Shown here: positions 39,901 through 48,066 of the stretch, in pieces
Layout: each line of letters opens with the position of its first letter
Position numbering within the stretch: position 1 is the stretch's first letter
NCBI RefSeq assembly: GCF_900637665.1
Contig: NZ_LR134386.1
Coordinates: 1,170,501 to 1,234,500 of the forward strand
From: Chryseobacterium nakagawai
GTDB taxonomy: Bacteria; Bacteroidota; Bacteroidia; Flavobacteriales; Weeksellaceae
Direction: 5' to 3'
Length of the DNA stretch: 64,000 nt
The notes under the pieces: generated by a model
Seen by the model: only the letters and a program-made list of their open reading frames with translations
Databases searched by the model: none
What the model was told of the DNA's origin: nothing
Position numbers and translations under genes: made by a program

Positions 39901-39976
39901 ATTTGTATTGATTCTCAACTTTTTATATTGATTCTATTCATTAATACATTTTGTACCTGATATAACTTCCATCTTC

Positions 39977-40711
39977 TTAATTAATCCAAAGACAATAATT
40001 ATTACGGTATCTTATCTTCGCATAAGAAATTCCCAGAAATATTCCTGGAGTATTATCCTGCCAATCCTGTCTGATGACATAAAGTCCCGGCATCGTTGGT
40101 TTAAAAATGGCTTTATGCTCCTTGTCTACCGGAATATTCTTTTCCCAGTTTTCAGGATTAAAAATCCGGAGCATTGTCCCTTTTTCAGAAGGTTTCATAT
40201 TGCGGTAAGGGAAAATAGTATAAACACCATTTTTTTCCTGAAGATTAATGTCCATAAATTGGAGAGGTAATGTATTTTCAGATGAAACACCTACATGATA
40301 AGCCCCACACATAAAGTCAATAGGCCGTACATTTTCTTTCGGATCCTGAGAACGTTCCAAAACAGGTTGTTGATCATTCATTCCAAAGATCCTGTAGGTT
40401 CCTTTCTGATCCGGGATGAACGTTCCTTCCCAATGATCTTCTTTTGGATGCAGTCTAATGTTTAATTTTTCTCCTTTAGCATTCAAAAGAAAGAAATTAA
40501 AATCTTTGATCCTTTGAAATTCAGTGCCGGTAGTACGGTGCCGTTCACTGAGATCATCAATAAAACCATAGCATACCTGTATTTTAACCTCTTCTTTTAA
40601 TTTTCCTGATCCATGAATTTCCATCCAATAGGCACTGGCTTTTGTAAGTTGTGGGAATAGAAAAGCAGTAAGAAATAACAGCAATGAAAGTACTGTCCTT
40701 ATTGTAAACAT
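39977..40711 (-). CDS. DUF4198-like periplasmic protein
   Basis: A 244-aa secreted protein with a signal peptide (residues 1-26, ending LTKAS). The sequence AYWMEIHGSGKLKEEVKIQVCYG and later HPKEDHWEGTFIPDQKGTYRI match the plan of DUF4198 proteins: an opening strand near an acidic or histidine residue, then Ig-like domains. The group is often linked to metal-ion uptake loci, and here it lies tail to tail with a TonB siderophore receptor. The family assignment is by eye. Confidence 0.65.
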   Translation of the reverse strand: MFTIRTVLSLLLFLTAFLFPQLTKASAYWMEIHGSGKLKEEVKIQVCYGFIDDLSERHRTTGTEFQRIKDFNFFLLNAKGEKLNIRLHPKEDHWEGTFIPDQKGTYRIFGMNDQQPVLERSQDPKENVRPIDFMCGAYHVGVSSENTLPLQFMDINLQEKNGVYTIFPYRNMKPSEKGTMLRIFNPENWEKNIPVDKEHKAIFKPTMPGLYVIRQDWQDNTPGIFLGISYAKIRYRNNYCLWIN

Positions 40712-40764
40712 TTTATTTGAATTATATTAAAGCTGCTAATTTAGGAAAAAGCTTAAAAATGAAA

Positions 40765-40790
40765 ACTGCGATATTAAAAAATACCGCAGT
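40765..40790 (-). terminator. terminator of the gene at 40832-41245
   Basis: On the minus strand a 10-bp stem (ACTGCGGTAT with ATATCGCAGT, one G-U) with a T-rich loop is followed by TTTT. Confidence 0.75.
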
Positions 40791-40831
40791 AGACTTGATT
40801 ATGATGATTGATTTTGAAATCTTGTTTTATA

Positions 40832-41245
40832 TTATACACCTGTTCTGCACATCGCATCCCAGGTAGTCCAGAAGTGGGCATTAATAGCACCGATAGGAGG
40901 ATTGATACTGTCTGCAACAATTCCTACCATAGAAGCACAGTTGGAATTACAGCCTATTTCATTGTGGCTTCCTGCCTGAGGAGGAATTTGTCTCCATGTC
41001 CCGGTTGAACCGTTTAATAATTCCACTTTAATTTCGAAAATTCCTGAAAGATTAGATGTTTGGATTTGCTTTGTCGGATTGTCACTTGAAATAGAATCAC
41101 TCCAAGTTCCCTGTGAAAATGTTACTCTCCACTTGCTAATCATTTTAGCAGTATCGTGTTGAGGTGAAAGATACACCCAGAACTGTGCTCCGCCTCCCAG
41201 TTGTAGCTGGCCGGAGGAATTGGCATTTACACTTGTTGATGTCAT
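40832..41245 (-). CDS. hypothetical small protein
   Basis: A 137-aa protein starting MTSTSVNANSSGQLQLGGG. It has no signal peptide, is rich in Ser, Thr, Asn and Gly, and has strand-like aromatic patterns (AQFWVYLSPQHD, KWRVTFSQGTW) and two Cys near NEIGCNSNCASM. It looks like a compact beta-sandwich but I recognise no family. A longer frame starting 51 bases upstream has a poor, low-complexity N-terminus and was not used. It has its own terminator. Confidence 0.6.
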   Translation of the reverse strand: MTSTSVNANSSGQLQLGGGAQFWVYLSPQHDTAKMISKWRVTFSQGTWSDSISSDNPTKQIQTSNLSGIFEIKVELLNGSTGTWRQIPPQAGSHNEIGCNSNCASMVGIVADSINPPIGAINAHFWTTWDAMCRTGV

Positions 41246-41404
41246 ATTAAATTGGTTTTTGTGGTTACTTTTGTATTCCAAAGTAACGAAGAACAAAACA
41301 GATACTGTAGAGTAGAAATAACCAATTGTATATTCAGGTATAAATACGTAAAAGTATCGGAAGAAGTAATAATCAAAAAAAATAAAACCCTTATTATATG
41401 AAAT

Positions 41405-41433
41405 GAAACAGCGCTGTAGATTAGCGCTGTTTC
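41405..41433 (-). terminator. terminator-like hairpin of the gene at 41517-41834
   Basis: A perfect 11-bp stem GAAACAGCGCT/AGCGCTGTTTC (41405-41415 with 41423-41433). The T-tail is weak. Confidence 0.6.
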
Positions 41434-41516
41434 TTGCAAAAAGGGGTCAAAAAACTAATATGATTTTTACTGTTATCCTGATGTTTCAGCAAATACTTAA
41501 TGAATAAGAATATAGA

Positions 41517-41834
41517 TTATAAATATTTATTTCTATTTCTTTTCCAGTAAGTGACTGTATTCCTGCTGATATTGAATTCTGATGCCAAAGCTTTATTAGA
41601 TAACTCATTTACAGTTTGGTAATTAAGTATTGTCATTATTGTTGCAATATCGTAAGACCTGTGTCTTCTATCATCGATCTTAGAATTAAAAACCATTTGA
41701 TTCAATTGAATAATGTCAATAGAATTAAGTGTTTTTTTGTTTAAGATCAAAGCGGTTTGAGAATCGATATTTATTTTATAATAATCTATTATATCATTAT
41801 ATATTTTCTTATAATTTATTTTTCTTGTGTTCAT
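41517..41834 (-). CDS. small helix-turn-helix protein
   Basis: A 105-aa basic protein. Residues 60-105 hold a helix-turn-helix of the transposase-orfA or phage-regulator type, with LSNKALASEFNISRNTVTYWKRNRNKYL as its region (78-105). The N-terminal half is helical and charged. I do not recognise a named family. It lies 56 bases downstream of a second small HTH gene on the same strand. Confidence 0.6.
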   Translation of the reverse strand: MNTRKINYKKIYNDIIDYYKINIDSQTALILNKKTLNSIDIIQLNQMVFNSKIDDRRHRSYDIATIMTILNYQTVNELSNKALASEFNISRNTVTYWKRNRNKYL

Positions 41835-41890
41835 TTAAAAGGGTAAAATTAAATTGTGATTTGTGAAACTTTTATGAGTGGGCTAATGGC

Positions 41891-42316
41891 TTATTCTATA
41901 TATTTTTTCATCCATTTGTAAAGTGTTGTTTTGGGAATATTATACTTTTCTATTATTTCAATGGATGAAAGTTCTTTTTTCTGTAATCTTTCAATAATAT
42001 ATTGTATGAGCTCAGGGGTATAAATGTTTTTTCTGTAAACCGGAAGCACTGTTTTCTGATTATCTTTATTAATGTATTTTTTACTTGGAGGAGCATAAAG
42101 GGTAAGATGCTGACTGTAAATTCTAAAAAAATCATATTCTAATAATTTACTCCACTTTAATAATAACAAAGTATCTAGACTTTCAGAATGGTACATTTCT
42201 TCAACCTCTGCTTCGGTACATCCCATAAAATTACAGATACGGGATATTTCTATCCCGCTTTCTGAAACTAACTGTTGAACTAATCTTCCGACATTAATAT
42301 TTTTATATAATGACAT
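41891..42316 (-). CDS. small HTH protein, often labelled transposase
   Basis: A 141-aa protein starting MSLYKNINVGRLVQQ. The N-terminal part holds a Cys-containing helix bundle (RICNFMGCTEAEVEEMY); the segment YDFFRIYSQHLTLYAPPSK follows; the C-terminus is an HTH with YNIPKTTLYKWMKKY. Proteins of this type are frequent in Chryseobacterium genomes and are usually annotated as transposase or HTH protein, although no catalytic DDE residues or inverted repeats are present here. It begins 10 bases after the stop of the adhesin-like gene, which suggests co-transcription. Confidence 0.65.
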   Translation of the reverse strand: MSLYKNINVGRLVQQLVSESGIEISRICNFMGCTEAEVEEMYHSESLDTLLLLKWSKLLEYDFFRIYSQHLTLYAPPSKKYINKDNQKTVLPVYRKNIYTPELIQYIIERLQKKELSSIEIIEKYNIPKTTLYKWMKKYIE

Positions 42317-42326
42317 TGTGTTAAAA

Positions 42327-43508
42327 TTAATTAGGTGCTGTAATTTGTTCTATTCTCAGATATGCCTTTGTATTTTTACAAACTCCATTAGGGCAAGTAG
42401 TATCATTAGCTGCAACATCAGGGCTGGGAGCCCCGAGCATAAAAGTGAAATTATAAAGGGTTTTATCTCCGGCGCTATCTGTGGAAGTCCATGTATAGCG
42501 TCTATATTCTGGAGAGCCGTAGTATACGTCCGGGTCTCCCCATGCCATGCCGTTTGTATTCCCACTAAAAGTGGTACCATTACCACCTCCATTACCGTAC
42601 CACACGCCTTGTGCAGGAAATGGCGTTGCATTGTTTCCATAGACTATAAGACCACTTGTTACATAGTCTGTGCTAAAATTCCACATAATACTTGGAGTTC
42701 CTGTATTACTGCGGATATTAATATCAGCGAGAGCAAATGCATAGCCCTTTTCAATTTTTACACGGACTGAATATTTTCCATCCGGTGAAGTAACATAACG
42801 GTGATAGACATCGTATCCTCCTAATTTTTCTCCTGGATTTAGAAATAAAGGGCCAATGGTTGCACTTTGTGTGATAACGGCGGTGTCAACATCCCCCACA
42901 ACAACCGAACAGTTCATACTGCTGTTTAGAAAAGGAATTAATGTATTGTTTATAGGAATTGTTGTTGTGCTTGGTGATGAAGCAGTGGGGGTTCCGCTTA
43001 CTGAAAAGACTAATTCTCCATTACCATGCTCTAATTTATTTGCGAGTAATTTAAAGGTCAGACCGTTCACCGTAACAGAATTTCCAGGTTGGTATGCTGC
43101 TCCGTTTCCATTCGTGTAATTAATTTTAAGATTTCCGGAATAAGGTGTACCTTGAATATAATTGCCAGGAACTAGAATAGCAGAGGCACATTGCAAGCTA
43201 CCTATTGAAGGTGTAGCGGCTGTAGTATTGTCTATTGTTCTCCATTCGCTGCCATTCCAAAAATAATATCCCTCTACCAATGCATTGGTTCCACCTGTAT
43301 TATAAACTAACAAGCCTCTGGCATTCGTAGCGCTATTCAATTGTTGCGTGCTAGTTGATAAAACGAGACGAGGGGTCAGAATTCCTCTATTAGTCGATAC
43401 AATATCTAATGCAGATGAAGGATCTGGTGTGGTTGTACCTATCCCTACTTGACCATAAGAAAAAATTCCAATAAATAAGGATGATAAAAGTAAAAAATTG
43501 TTTTTCAT
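42327..43508 (-). CDS. secreted adhesin-like protein
   Basis: A 393-aa protein with a signal peptide ending near FSYGQVG (residue 20). The motif VGIGTTTPDPSSALDI that follows is the start of many Bacteroidota surface and tail-fibre-like proteins. The middle is Gly/Ser/Thr/Asn rich and beta-stranded, the C-terminal third has CPNGVCKN, and the end (LRIEQITAPN) has no type A sorting domain. Function is unknown, and surface exposure is inferred. A promoter-like element lies at 43576-43583. Confidence 0.65.
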   Translation of the reverse strand: MKNNFLLLSSLFIGIFSYGQVGIGTTTPDPSSALDIVSTNRGILTPRLVLSTSTQQLNSATNARGLLVYNTGGTNALVEGYYFWNGSEWRTIDNTTAATPSIGSLQCASAILVPGNYIQGTPYSGNLKINYTNGNGAAYQPGNSVTVNGLTFKLLANKLEHGNGELVFSVSGTPTASSPSTTTIPINNTLIPFLNSSMNCSVVVGDVDTAVITQSATIGPLFLNPGEKLGGYDVYHRYVTSPDGKYSVRVKIEKGYAFALADINIRSNTGTPSIMWNFSTDYVTSGLIVYGNNATPFPAQGVWYGNGGGNGTTFSGNTNGMAWGDPDVYYGSPEYRRYTWTSTDSAGDKTLYNFTFMLGAPSPDVAANDTTCPNGVCKNTKAYLRIEQITAPN

Positions 43509-43575
43509 AATTAATATTGTTTAATGTTTATATAAAAATTCCATATTTAAATGATATTATATATTTTTATAAAAC

Positions 43576-43583
43576 CAAAAGTA
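43576..43583 (-). promoter_or_regulatory. candidate -7 element of the adhesin-like gene
   Basis: Minus strand reads TACTTTTG, which fits TAnnTTTG, 68 bases before the ATG. No -33 element is at standard spacing. Confidence 0.45.
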
Positions 43584-43707
43584 GCCCAAAAAATAAAGTG
43601 ATTTTTTGGAGAATAAATGAAAAATAGAAAATCATTTGCTTTTATGTAAATTATTGTTTTACAACTATTTATATAAGTTGTTTTCTGAAAATAAATTAAT
43701 ATAGAAT

Positions 43708-44670
43708 ATGGATGTTGAGATAGATTCAAGAGTTGATTCTCTTAAAAGAGAGTTAATTAAAAAATACGTTTATTTTATGTTTGTTTTTCAAATTGTATTT
43801 TTTTTACTTTTTTATGCATTTGATCAAAATAGAAATTCAATGCTTATGTTTCTGCCAATTATTGAATTTGCATTTATTTTTTATACTCACCTATTAATTC
43901 GAAAGGATTATAATATTAACCAAGTCGTTACTATTTATCTCGCTATAGCCCCTATTTTGTTAATGTATTCTATTATTAATTTCTGGGCTTATGGTTTGAT
44001 ACTTATTATTTGGTTGACTCCAATACCTTTTGGGGCTAGCATTTTTTTTACAAGAAAGAAAACAATACTTTTTACCTGTTATACCATCTTTCTTATTGTA
44101 TGTACGTTTATAATCTCTTATACTACACAGTATAAAACCGTGATCTATAATAAAAATGTTATTAGAGTATCAGATTTGTTAAATATTTTATTTAATGGAA
44201 TTATATTCTACTTGCTTTTCTATTATCAGAATAGGATAAAACAAGTAACAGCTGCAGAAAATAAGGAGATCTTAAATGAAGGATTTAGTGAAAAGAATGC
44301 AGCACTTACTTTTGAGTTAAGTGACACTAAACTGAAAGATATTTTCAGCCAAATCGAAAATCTTATTACAACAAAAGAACCGTACAAAGACAGTGATTTT
44401 ACTATTGCCCAATTAAGTACTGAATTAAAAATAAATTCTAAATATTTAGCCGGTTCATTAAAGGCAGCGGGATATACAAATTTTAATCATTATCTTAATT
44501 TTTATAGAATAGAGTATGCCAAAAAAATGATTGTTGATAGTGATTTGAGCAAATTAACCCTTTTGTATATCTATACTGAGGCAGGCTTTTCAAATCAATC
44601 AACTTTTAATAGGGTTTTTAAAGGGTTTGAAGGAATTACTCCCACAGAGTATATTAAAAATTTATCCTGA
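43708..44670 (+). CDS. AraC-family regulator with N-terminal membrane helices
   Basis: A 320-aa protein. Residues 20-180 form about six transmembrane helices, and residues 225-320 are a double-HTH AraC domain (FTIAQLSTELKINSKYLAG for the first HTH and the AGFSNQSTFNRVFKGFEGITPTEY region for the second, about 293-316). Such regulators respond to membrane or external signals and act on neighbouring genes. It is divergent from the adhesin-like gene, with about 200 bases between them, and could control that gene. A 6-bp inverted repeat ACAACT/AGTTGT lies 27 bases upstream of the start codon. Confidence 0.85.
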   Translation: MDVEIDSRVDSLKRELIKKYVYFMFVFQIVFFLLFYAFDQNRNSMLMFLPIIEFAFIFYTHLLIRKDYNINQVVTIYLAIAPILLMYSIINFWAYGLILIIWLTPIPFGASIFFTRKKTILFTCYTIFLIVCTFIISYTTQYKTVIYNKNVIRVSDLLNILFNGIIFYLLFYYQNRIKQVTAAENKEILNEGFSEKNAALTFELSDTKLKDIFSQIENLITTKEPYKDSDFTIAQLSTELKINSKYLAGSLKAAGYTNFNHYLNFYRIEYAKKMIVDSDLSKLTLLYIYTEAGFSNQSTFNRVFKGFEGITPTEYIKNLS

Positions 44671-44708
44671 ATGCTCTTTAAGAGTAACATAAATAAATGT
44701 TTTAAAGA

Positions 44709-44745
44709 AAAAAGGTTTATAAATCAATGATTTATAAACCTTTTT
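44709..44745. terminator. bidirectional terminator
   Basis: A 16-bp stem (44709-44724 with 44730-44745) with loop CAATG lies between the AraC gene and the convergent tRNA-Ser. Confidence 0.9.
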
Positions 44746-44751
44746 ATTTTG

Positions 44752-44838
44752 CAGAAAGGAAGGGATTCGAACCCTCGATACAGTTACCCGTATACTACCT
44801 TTCCAGGGTAGCTCCTTCAACCACTCGGACACCTTTCT
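44752..44838 (-). tRNA. tRNA-Ser (anticodon GGA)
   Basis: An 87-nt class II tRNA. The acceptor AGAAAGG/CCTTTCT has seven perfect pairs and discriminator G. The anticodon stem CTACC/GGTAG holds the loop CTGGAAA with anticodon GGA, and the long variable arm typical of Ser follows. Confidence 0.96.
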
Positions 44839-44883
44839 TTTTGAGATTGCAAAAATAGGATATTTTCTTTAATTACCAAATTT

Positions 44884-45912
44884 TTAATGTGTTTTTTCAT
44901 CAGTAATTTCTCCGCAAAGGCTTTGGGTAAAGTTGTCTGCGAAACTCCCGGAGTAATTAGGATTGTCGATCAGGTGCATTGCTTTCGTAATGGCAGTCTC
45001 TGCAGTCATATCTCTTCCGCTAATGGCTCCGATTCTTGAGAAAATATTACTGTTCTCATATTTACCGAACGAAATACCTCCGGAAATACACTGGCTCACC
45101 ACTACGATCTCTGTACCGTTATTTCTGATCTCCTGCAGTGTTTCTTGAGTCTTTTCACTACTGAAAATAGTTCCGGAACCAAAAACCTGAAGAATTAGTA
45201 CCTTCATTTTAGGAATTTCCTTAAAGTGGCTCAAATGCATTCCTGGGAAAATTCTCCAGAACAGAACATCTTCAGAGATATGCTCGTCAACATGAAACTC
45301 AACTTCCGGATTGCAACGAAAAAGATTGTCTTTGATGATATTTAAATGAACCCCGGACTGCCCAAGAATAGGATAGTTCGGACTTGCATACGCATCAAAA
45401 TATTCCGCAGAATACTTTAATGTTCTGTTTCCTCTTAAGAGCTTATATTCAAAATAGATGGCAACTTCCTGAATGACGGCTTCATCATTCTCATACAGAC
45501 TTGCATAATAAAGACTCGTGAGAAGATTTTCTTTCGCATCAGTTCTCAGGTCACCAATAGGCAGCTGTGAACCGGTCATAATAACCGGCTTTCTTAATCC
45601 TTTTAACATGAAACTTAATGCTGAAGCAGTATAAGACATCGTATCTGTCCCATGAAGAATCAGGAATCCGTCATAATCATTGTAGTTTTCATGAATATAG
45701 TTGGCAATTACCTTCCATTCTTCAGGTCCCATGTCCGAAGAGTCCAGTGGTTTGGCAAAAGGATGTACAAAAACTTCACATTCCATAAGCTTCATTTCAG
45801 GCATCTTTTCGAAGATATTACCAAAATCAAAGGCACGTAGACTTCCGGTTTCATAATCTTTTTCCATACCGATGGTTCCTCCGGTATAGATGAGCAGGAC
45901 TTTTCGTTTCAT
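44884..45912 (-). CDS. ansA: type I L-asparaginase
   Basis: Hydrolyses asparagine to aspartate and ammonia in the cytosol. It has 342 aa and no signal peptide, which points to the type I cytosolic form. The first catalytic Thr motif is YTGGTIGM (residues 9-16), the second is LHGTDTM, and GVHLN and SQCISGGISFGKYE are further conserved stretches. A -7 element is seen at 45959-45966. The gene is divergent from a TrmH-like gene. Confidence 0.93.
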   Translation of the reverse strand: MKRKVLLIYTGGTIGMEKDYETGSLRAFDFGNIFEKMPEMKLMECEVFVHPFAKPLDSSDMGPEEWKVIANYIHENYNDYDGFLILHGTDTMSYTASALSFMLKGLRKPVIMTGSQLPIGDLRTDAKENLLTSLYYASLYENDEAVIQEVAIYFEYKLLRGNRTLKYSAEYFDAYASPNYPILGQSGVHLNIIKDNLFRCNPEVEFHVDEHISEDVLFWRIFPGMHLSHFKEIPKMKVLILQVFGSGTIFSSEKTQETLQEIRNNGTEIVVVSQCISGGISFGKYENSNIFSRIGAISGRDMTAETAITKAMHLIDNPNYSGSFADNFTQSLCGEITDEKTH

Positions 45913-45958
45913 GTATTATTTTTAATTAAGAATTTAATCCCGGTTAAGGATCATAGCC

Positions 45959-45966
45959 CAAAATTA
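45959..45966 (-). promoter_or_regulatory. candidate -7 element of the asparaginase gene
   Basis: Minus strand reads TAATTTTG, fitting TAnnTTTG, 47 bases before the ATG. Confidence 0.45.
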
Positions 45967-46072
45967 CGTTAATTTGCAAAGATTTGAAAATGAATGAAAC
46001 GCTTATCATCAAATTTTATCAGAATAAGATGAATTCCGTGCGTTACATAAGGCTATTGAAAAAAATAACTAA

Positions 46073-46753
46073 ATGCAGATGAAAGATTTAGCGCAAACTT
46101 ATGAATATTTAAAACAGTTTTTAACAGAAGAAAGATTCGAGAAAATTGAACACTTCTCCCAGGAAAGCTCAGACTTTGTGCTTCCGGTGGTCGAAGATAT
46201 CTATCAGTTTCGGAATGCAGCAGCTATTGTACGTTCTGTAGAAGCCTGCGGTTTTCATAAAGTAGTGGCTTTGCAGGAGGAATACAGTTTTGAACCCAAT
46301 CTTAGGGTAACCAAAGGAGCAGATACCTGGGTTGAGGTTGAAAAACTTCCCCGAAATAGGCAATCCTTTCAGGAAATTAAAGACAGAGGATACAAAATTG
46401 TGGTAGTTTCCCTGGAAAATAACGCTAAAATGCTTCCTGAATATGAAATTACAGAGCCTATAGCTTTGGTATTCGGTACCGAGATGGAAGGCGTTTCGCA
46501 AGAGATTCTGGATTTCGCAGATGAAACACTGGCGATACCAATGTATGGTTTTACAAGGAGTTTTAATGTTTCCGTAGCAGCTTCCATTTGTATGTATGAA
46601 CTGAAGCAAAAACTGATAAAATCTGGTATTGATTATAAATTAGATGAAGAAAAGCTGCTAAGAATGAAAATCCTTTGGACGGTAAACTCTATAAGAAGTG
46701 GTCAGCAGATTTTTGAGAAATACCTGAAAGAAAATAATATTGATTGGAAATAA
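46073..46753 (+). CDS. TrmH-family RNA 2'-O-methyltransferase
   Basis: A SpoU/TrmH methyltransferase with a C-terminal knot, probably making 2'-O-methylguanosine in tRNA. The 226-aa length is usual for TrmH. Conserved motifs are QFRNAAAIVRSVEACGF (motif 1, with Asn/Arg), FGTEMEGVSQE (motif 2) and MYGFTRSFNVSVAASI (motif 3, the knot). The C-terminal helices resemble the TrmH tRNA-binding extension. The start may be 46073 or the second Met at 46079. It has its own terminator. Confidence 0.88.
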   Translation: MQMKDLAQTYEYLKQFLTEERFEKIEHFSQESSDFVLPVVEDIYQFRNAAAIVRSVEACGFHKVVALQEEYSFEPNLRVTKGADTWVEVEKLPRNRQSFQEIKDRGYKIVVVSLENNAKMLPEYEITEPIALVFGTEMEGVSQEILDFADETLAIPMYGFTRSFNVSVAASICMYELKQKLIKSGIDYKLDEEKLLRMKILWTVNSIRSGQQIFEKYLKENNIDWK

Positions 46754-46767
46754 TCAATTCGGAATAT

Positions 46768-46798
46768 AAAAAAGGAGGCGTTTAAAACCTCCTTTTTT
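46768..46798 (+). terminator. terminator of the TrmH-like gene
   Basis: A perfect 11-bp stem AAAAAAGGAGG/CCTCCTTTTTT (46768-46778 with 46788-46798). Confidence 0.85.
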
Positions 46799-46865
46799 AT
46801 AGATATAGATTAGGAATCTATTATTTATATTCTAAATGATATCTAGGTTAAAATCAAACTTATTG

Positions 46866-46939
46866 TGTCATTCTGAATGTAACGAAGTGGAATGAAGAAT
46901 CAAAGTTTTTAATGAGATTCTTCCTTCGTCAGAATGACA
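46866..46939. repeat. palindromic intergenic repeat element
   Basis: A 74-base element whose ends are perfect 11-base inverted repeats (TGTCATTCTGA and TCAGAATGACA). A second inner pair, GAAGAATC/GATTCTTC, lies inside them. This matches a dispersed repeat type I recall from Chryseobacterium genomes. No mobility gene is present. Confidence 0.7.
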
Positions 46940-46978
46940 GTGAGCATAAAATTATATAACTGCCATGGCACTGTAAAC

Positions 46979-47674
46979 CTATATCATATTGTAATAATTC
47001 CACGCAGCTACAAATACGCCTGCAGTTTCAGTTCTCAACCTTTGACTTCCTAATGAAACCGCTTTGATCTTATGTTCAGCCAAAAATTCAATTTCCTTTT
47101 CAGAAAAATCCCCTTCAGGACCAATTAGAAAAGTAATCTTTTCCATTTTTGGAATACTTTTAAGTTCCATTCGTTCCAGATTTTCATGACAGTGCGCCAC
47201 AAAAGTGTTTTCAGGATGAATGTCTTTTAAAAAATCACTCAGCTTTACAGTATCATTAATAATGGGAAAATAAAATCTCAAACTTTGTTTTGACGCAGCA
47301 ATAGCTTGTTTTCTAATCTTATCGATATTAATGTTTTTCCGTTCCGTTTTTTCTGTCGCAATAATGCTGATTTCCGAGATTCCCATTTCAACAGCTTTCT
47401 CCACGAAAAATTCTATACGGTCAATATTTTTTGTGGGGGCAATAGCAATATGAAGTTTAGGAGTAAAGTCCAAAAGATCATTTTGGATTTCTGAAACCTC
47501 GATACCCGCTTTTTTCCCTTCTATAACCAGTTTTCCTGAAGCCAGTGCTCCTTTTCCATTTGTTACATGGATATCTTCACCTTCTTTCATTCGAAGAACT
47601 TTCACAATATGCTGTTGCTCTTCATCATTGATGATCACTTTATCCCCTGTTATTTCTCCGTAGAATAATTTCAT
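46979..47674 (-). CDS. rsmE: 16S rRNA (uracil-1498 N3)-methyltransferase
   Basis: Methylates U1498 in the decoding region of 16S rRNA. The 231-aa length is normal. The N-terminal PUA-like part contains HIVKVLRMKEGEDIHVTNGKG, and the knot motifs are FLIGPEGDFSEKE and SLGSQRLRTETA. It is the last gene of an operon with a hypothetical gene and tsaD. Its ATG overlaps the previous stop codon by 4 bases (ATGA). Confidence 0.95.
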   Translation of the reverse strand: MKLFYGEITGDKVIINDEEQQHIVKVLRMKEGEDIHVTNGKGALASGKLVIEGKKAGIEVSEIQNDLLDFTPKLHIAIAPTKNIDRIEFFVEKAVEMGISEISIIATEKTERKNINIDKIRKQAIAASKQSLRFYFPIINDTVKLSDFLKDIHPENTFVAHCHENLERMELKSIPKMEKITFLIGPEGDFSEKEIEFLAEHKIKAVSLGSQRLRTETAGVFVAAWNYYNMI

Positions 47675-48066
47675 ATATCCTGAGTTAAGAATGCAACTCC
47701 TGTTTTTATAGTTGTGTAAATATCTGTATCACATTCACGGTAACTGCACATGTATATTTCTTCAATCCACTTATTGTTAATGAAAATCAGGTTTAAATAT
47801 TCCTGCTTTCTTAAGTTATTTTTTATGGATAAATAATCTCCTTCTTTGGGAGTATAAGGGAAACTAAAAACGTTTTCCGAATTGATTTTCTCAAGAACTT
47901 CCTCTTTTACATCCTGGATGTATCCTGTTTCAGAACTTGATGGGAAATAATCATCAGCATCTTCTGAACTTTCATTTTTTCCTGTAACGGTTTCTAATAC
48001 CCAATAATATTTTGAGTTCTTTTTAGAATGTGTTCCCAGTACTTTTTCTTCTAAGAGTATTTTCAT
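47671..48066 (-). CDS. hypothetical protein between tsaD and rsmE
   Basis: A 131-aa cytosolic protein rich in Glu, Ser and Tyr, with no signal peptide or membrane segment. It starts MKILLEEKVLGTHSKKNSKYYWVLETV and later has CSYRECDTDIYTTIK with two Cys. I recognise no family. Both ends overlap their neighbours by ATGA, so it is translated in step with tsaD and rsmE. Confidence 0.75.
   Translation of the reverse strand: MKILLEEKVLGTHSKKNSKYYWVLETVTGKNESSEDADDYFPSSSETGYIQDVKEEVLEKINSENVFSFPYTPKEGDYLSIKNNLRKQEYLNLIFINNKWIEEIYMCSYRECDTDIYTTIKTGVAFLTQDI

Noticed and set aside
41891..42316. Insertion sequence transposase
   Set aside because: No DDE or Tyr/Ser recombinase residues, no terminal inverted repeats and no target-site duplication. 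The gene is kept as a small HTH protein.
42318..42770. 150-codon plus-strand frame opposite the adhesin-like gene
   Set aside because: It is a shadow of the minus-strand gene. The Cys/Ile/Ser-rich translation lacks a plausible fold.
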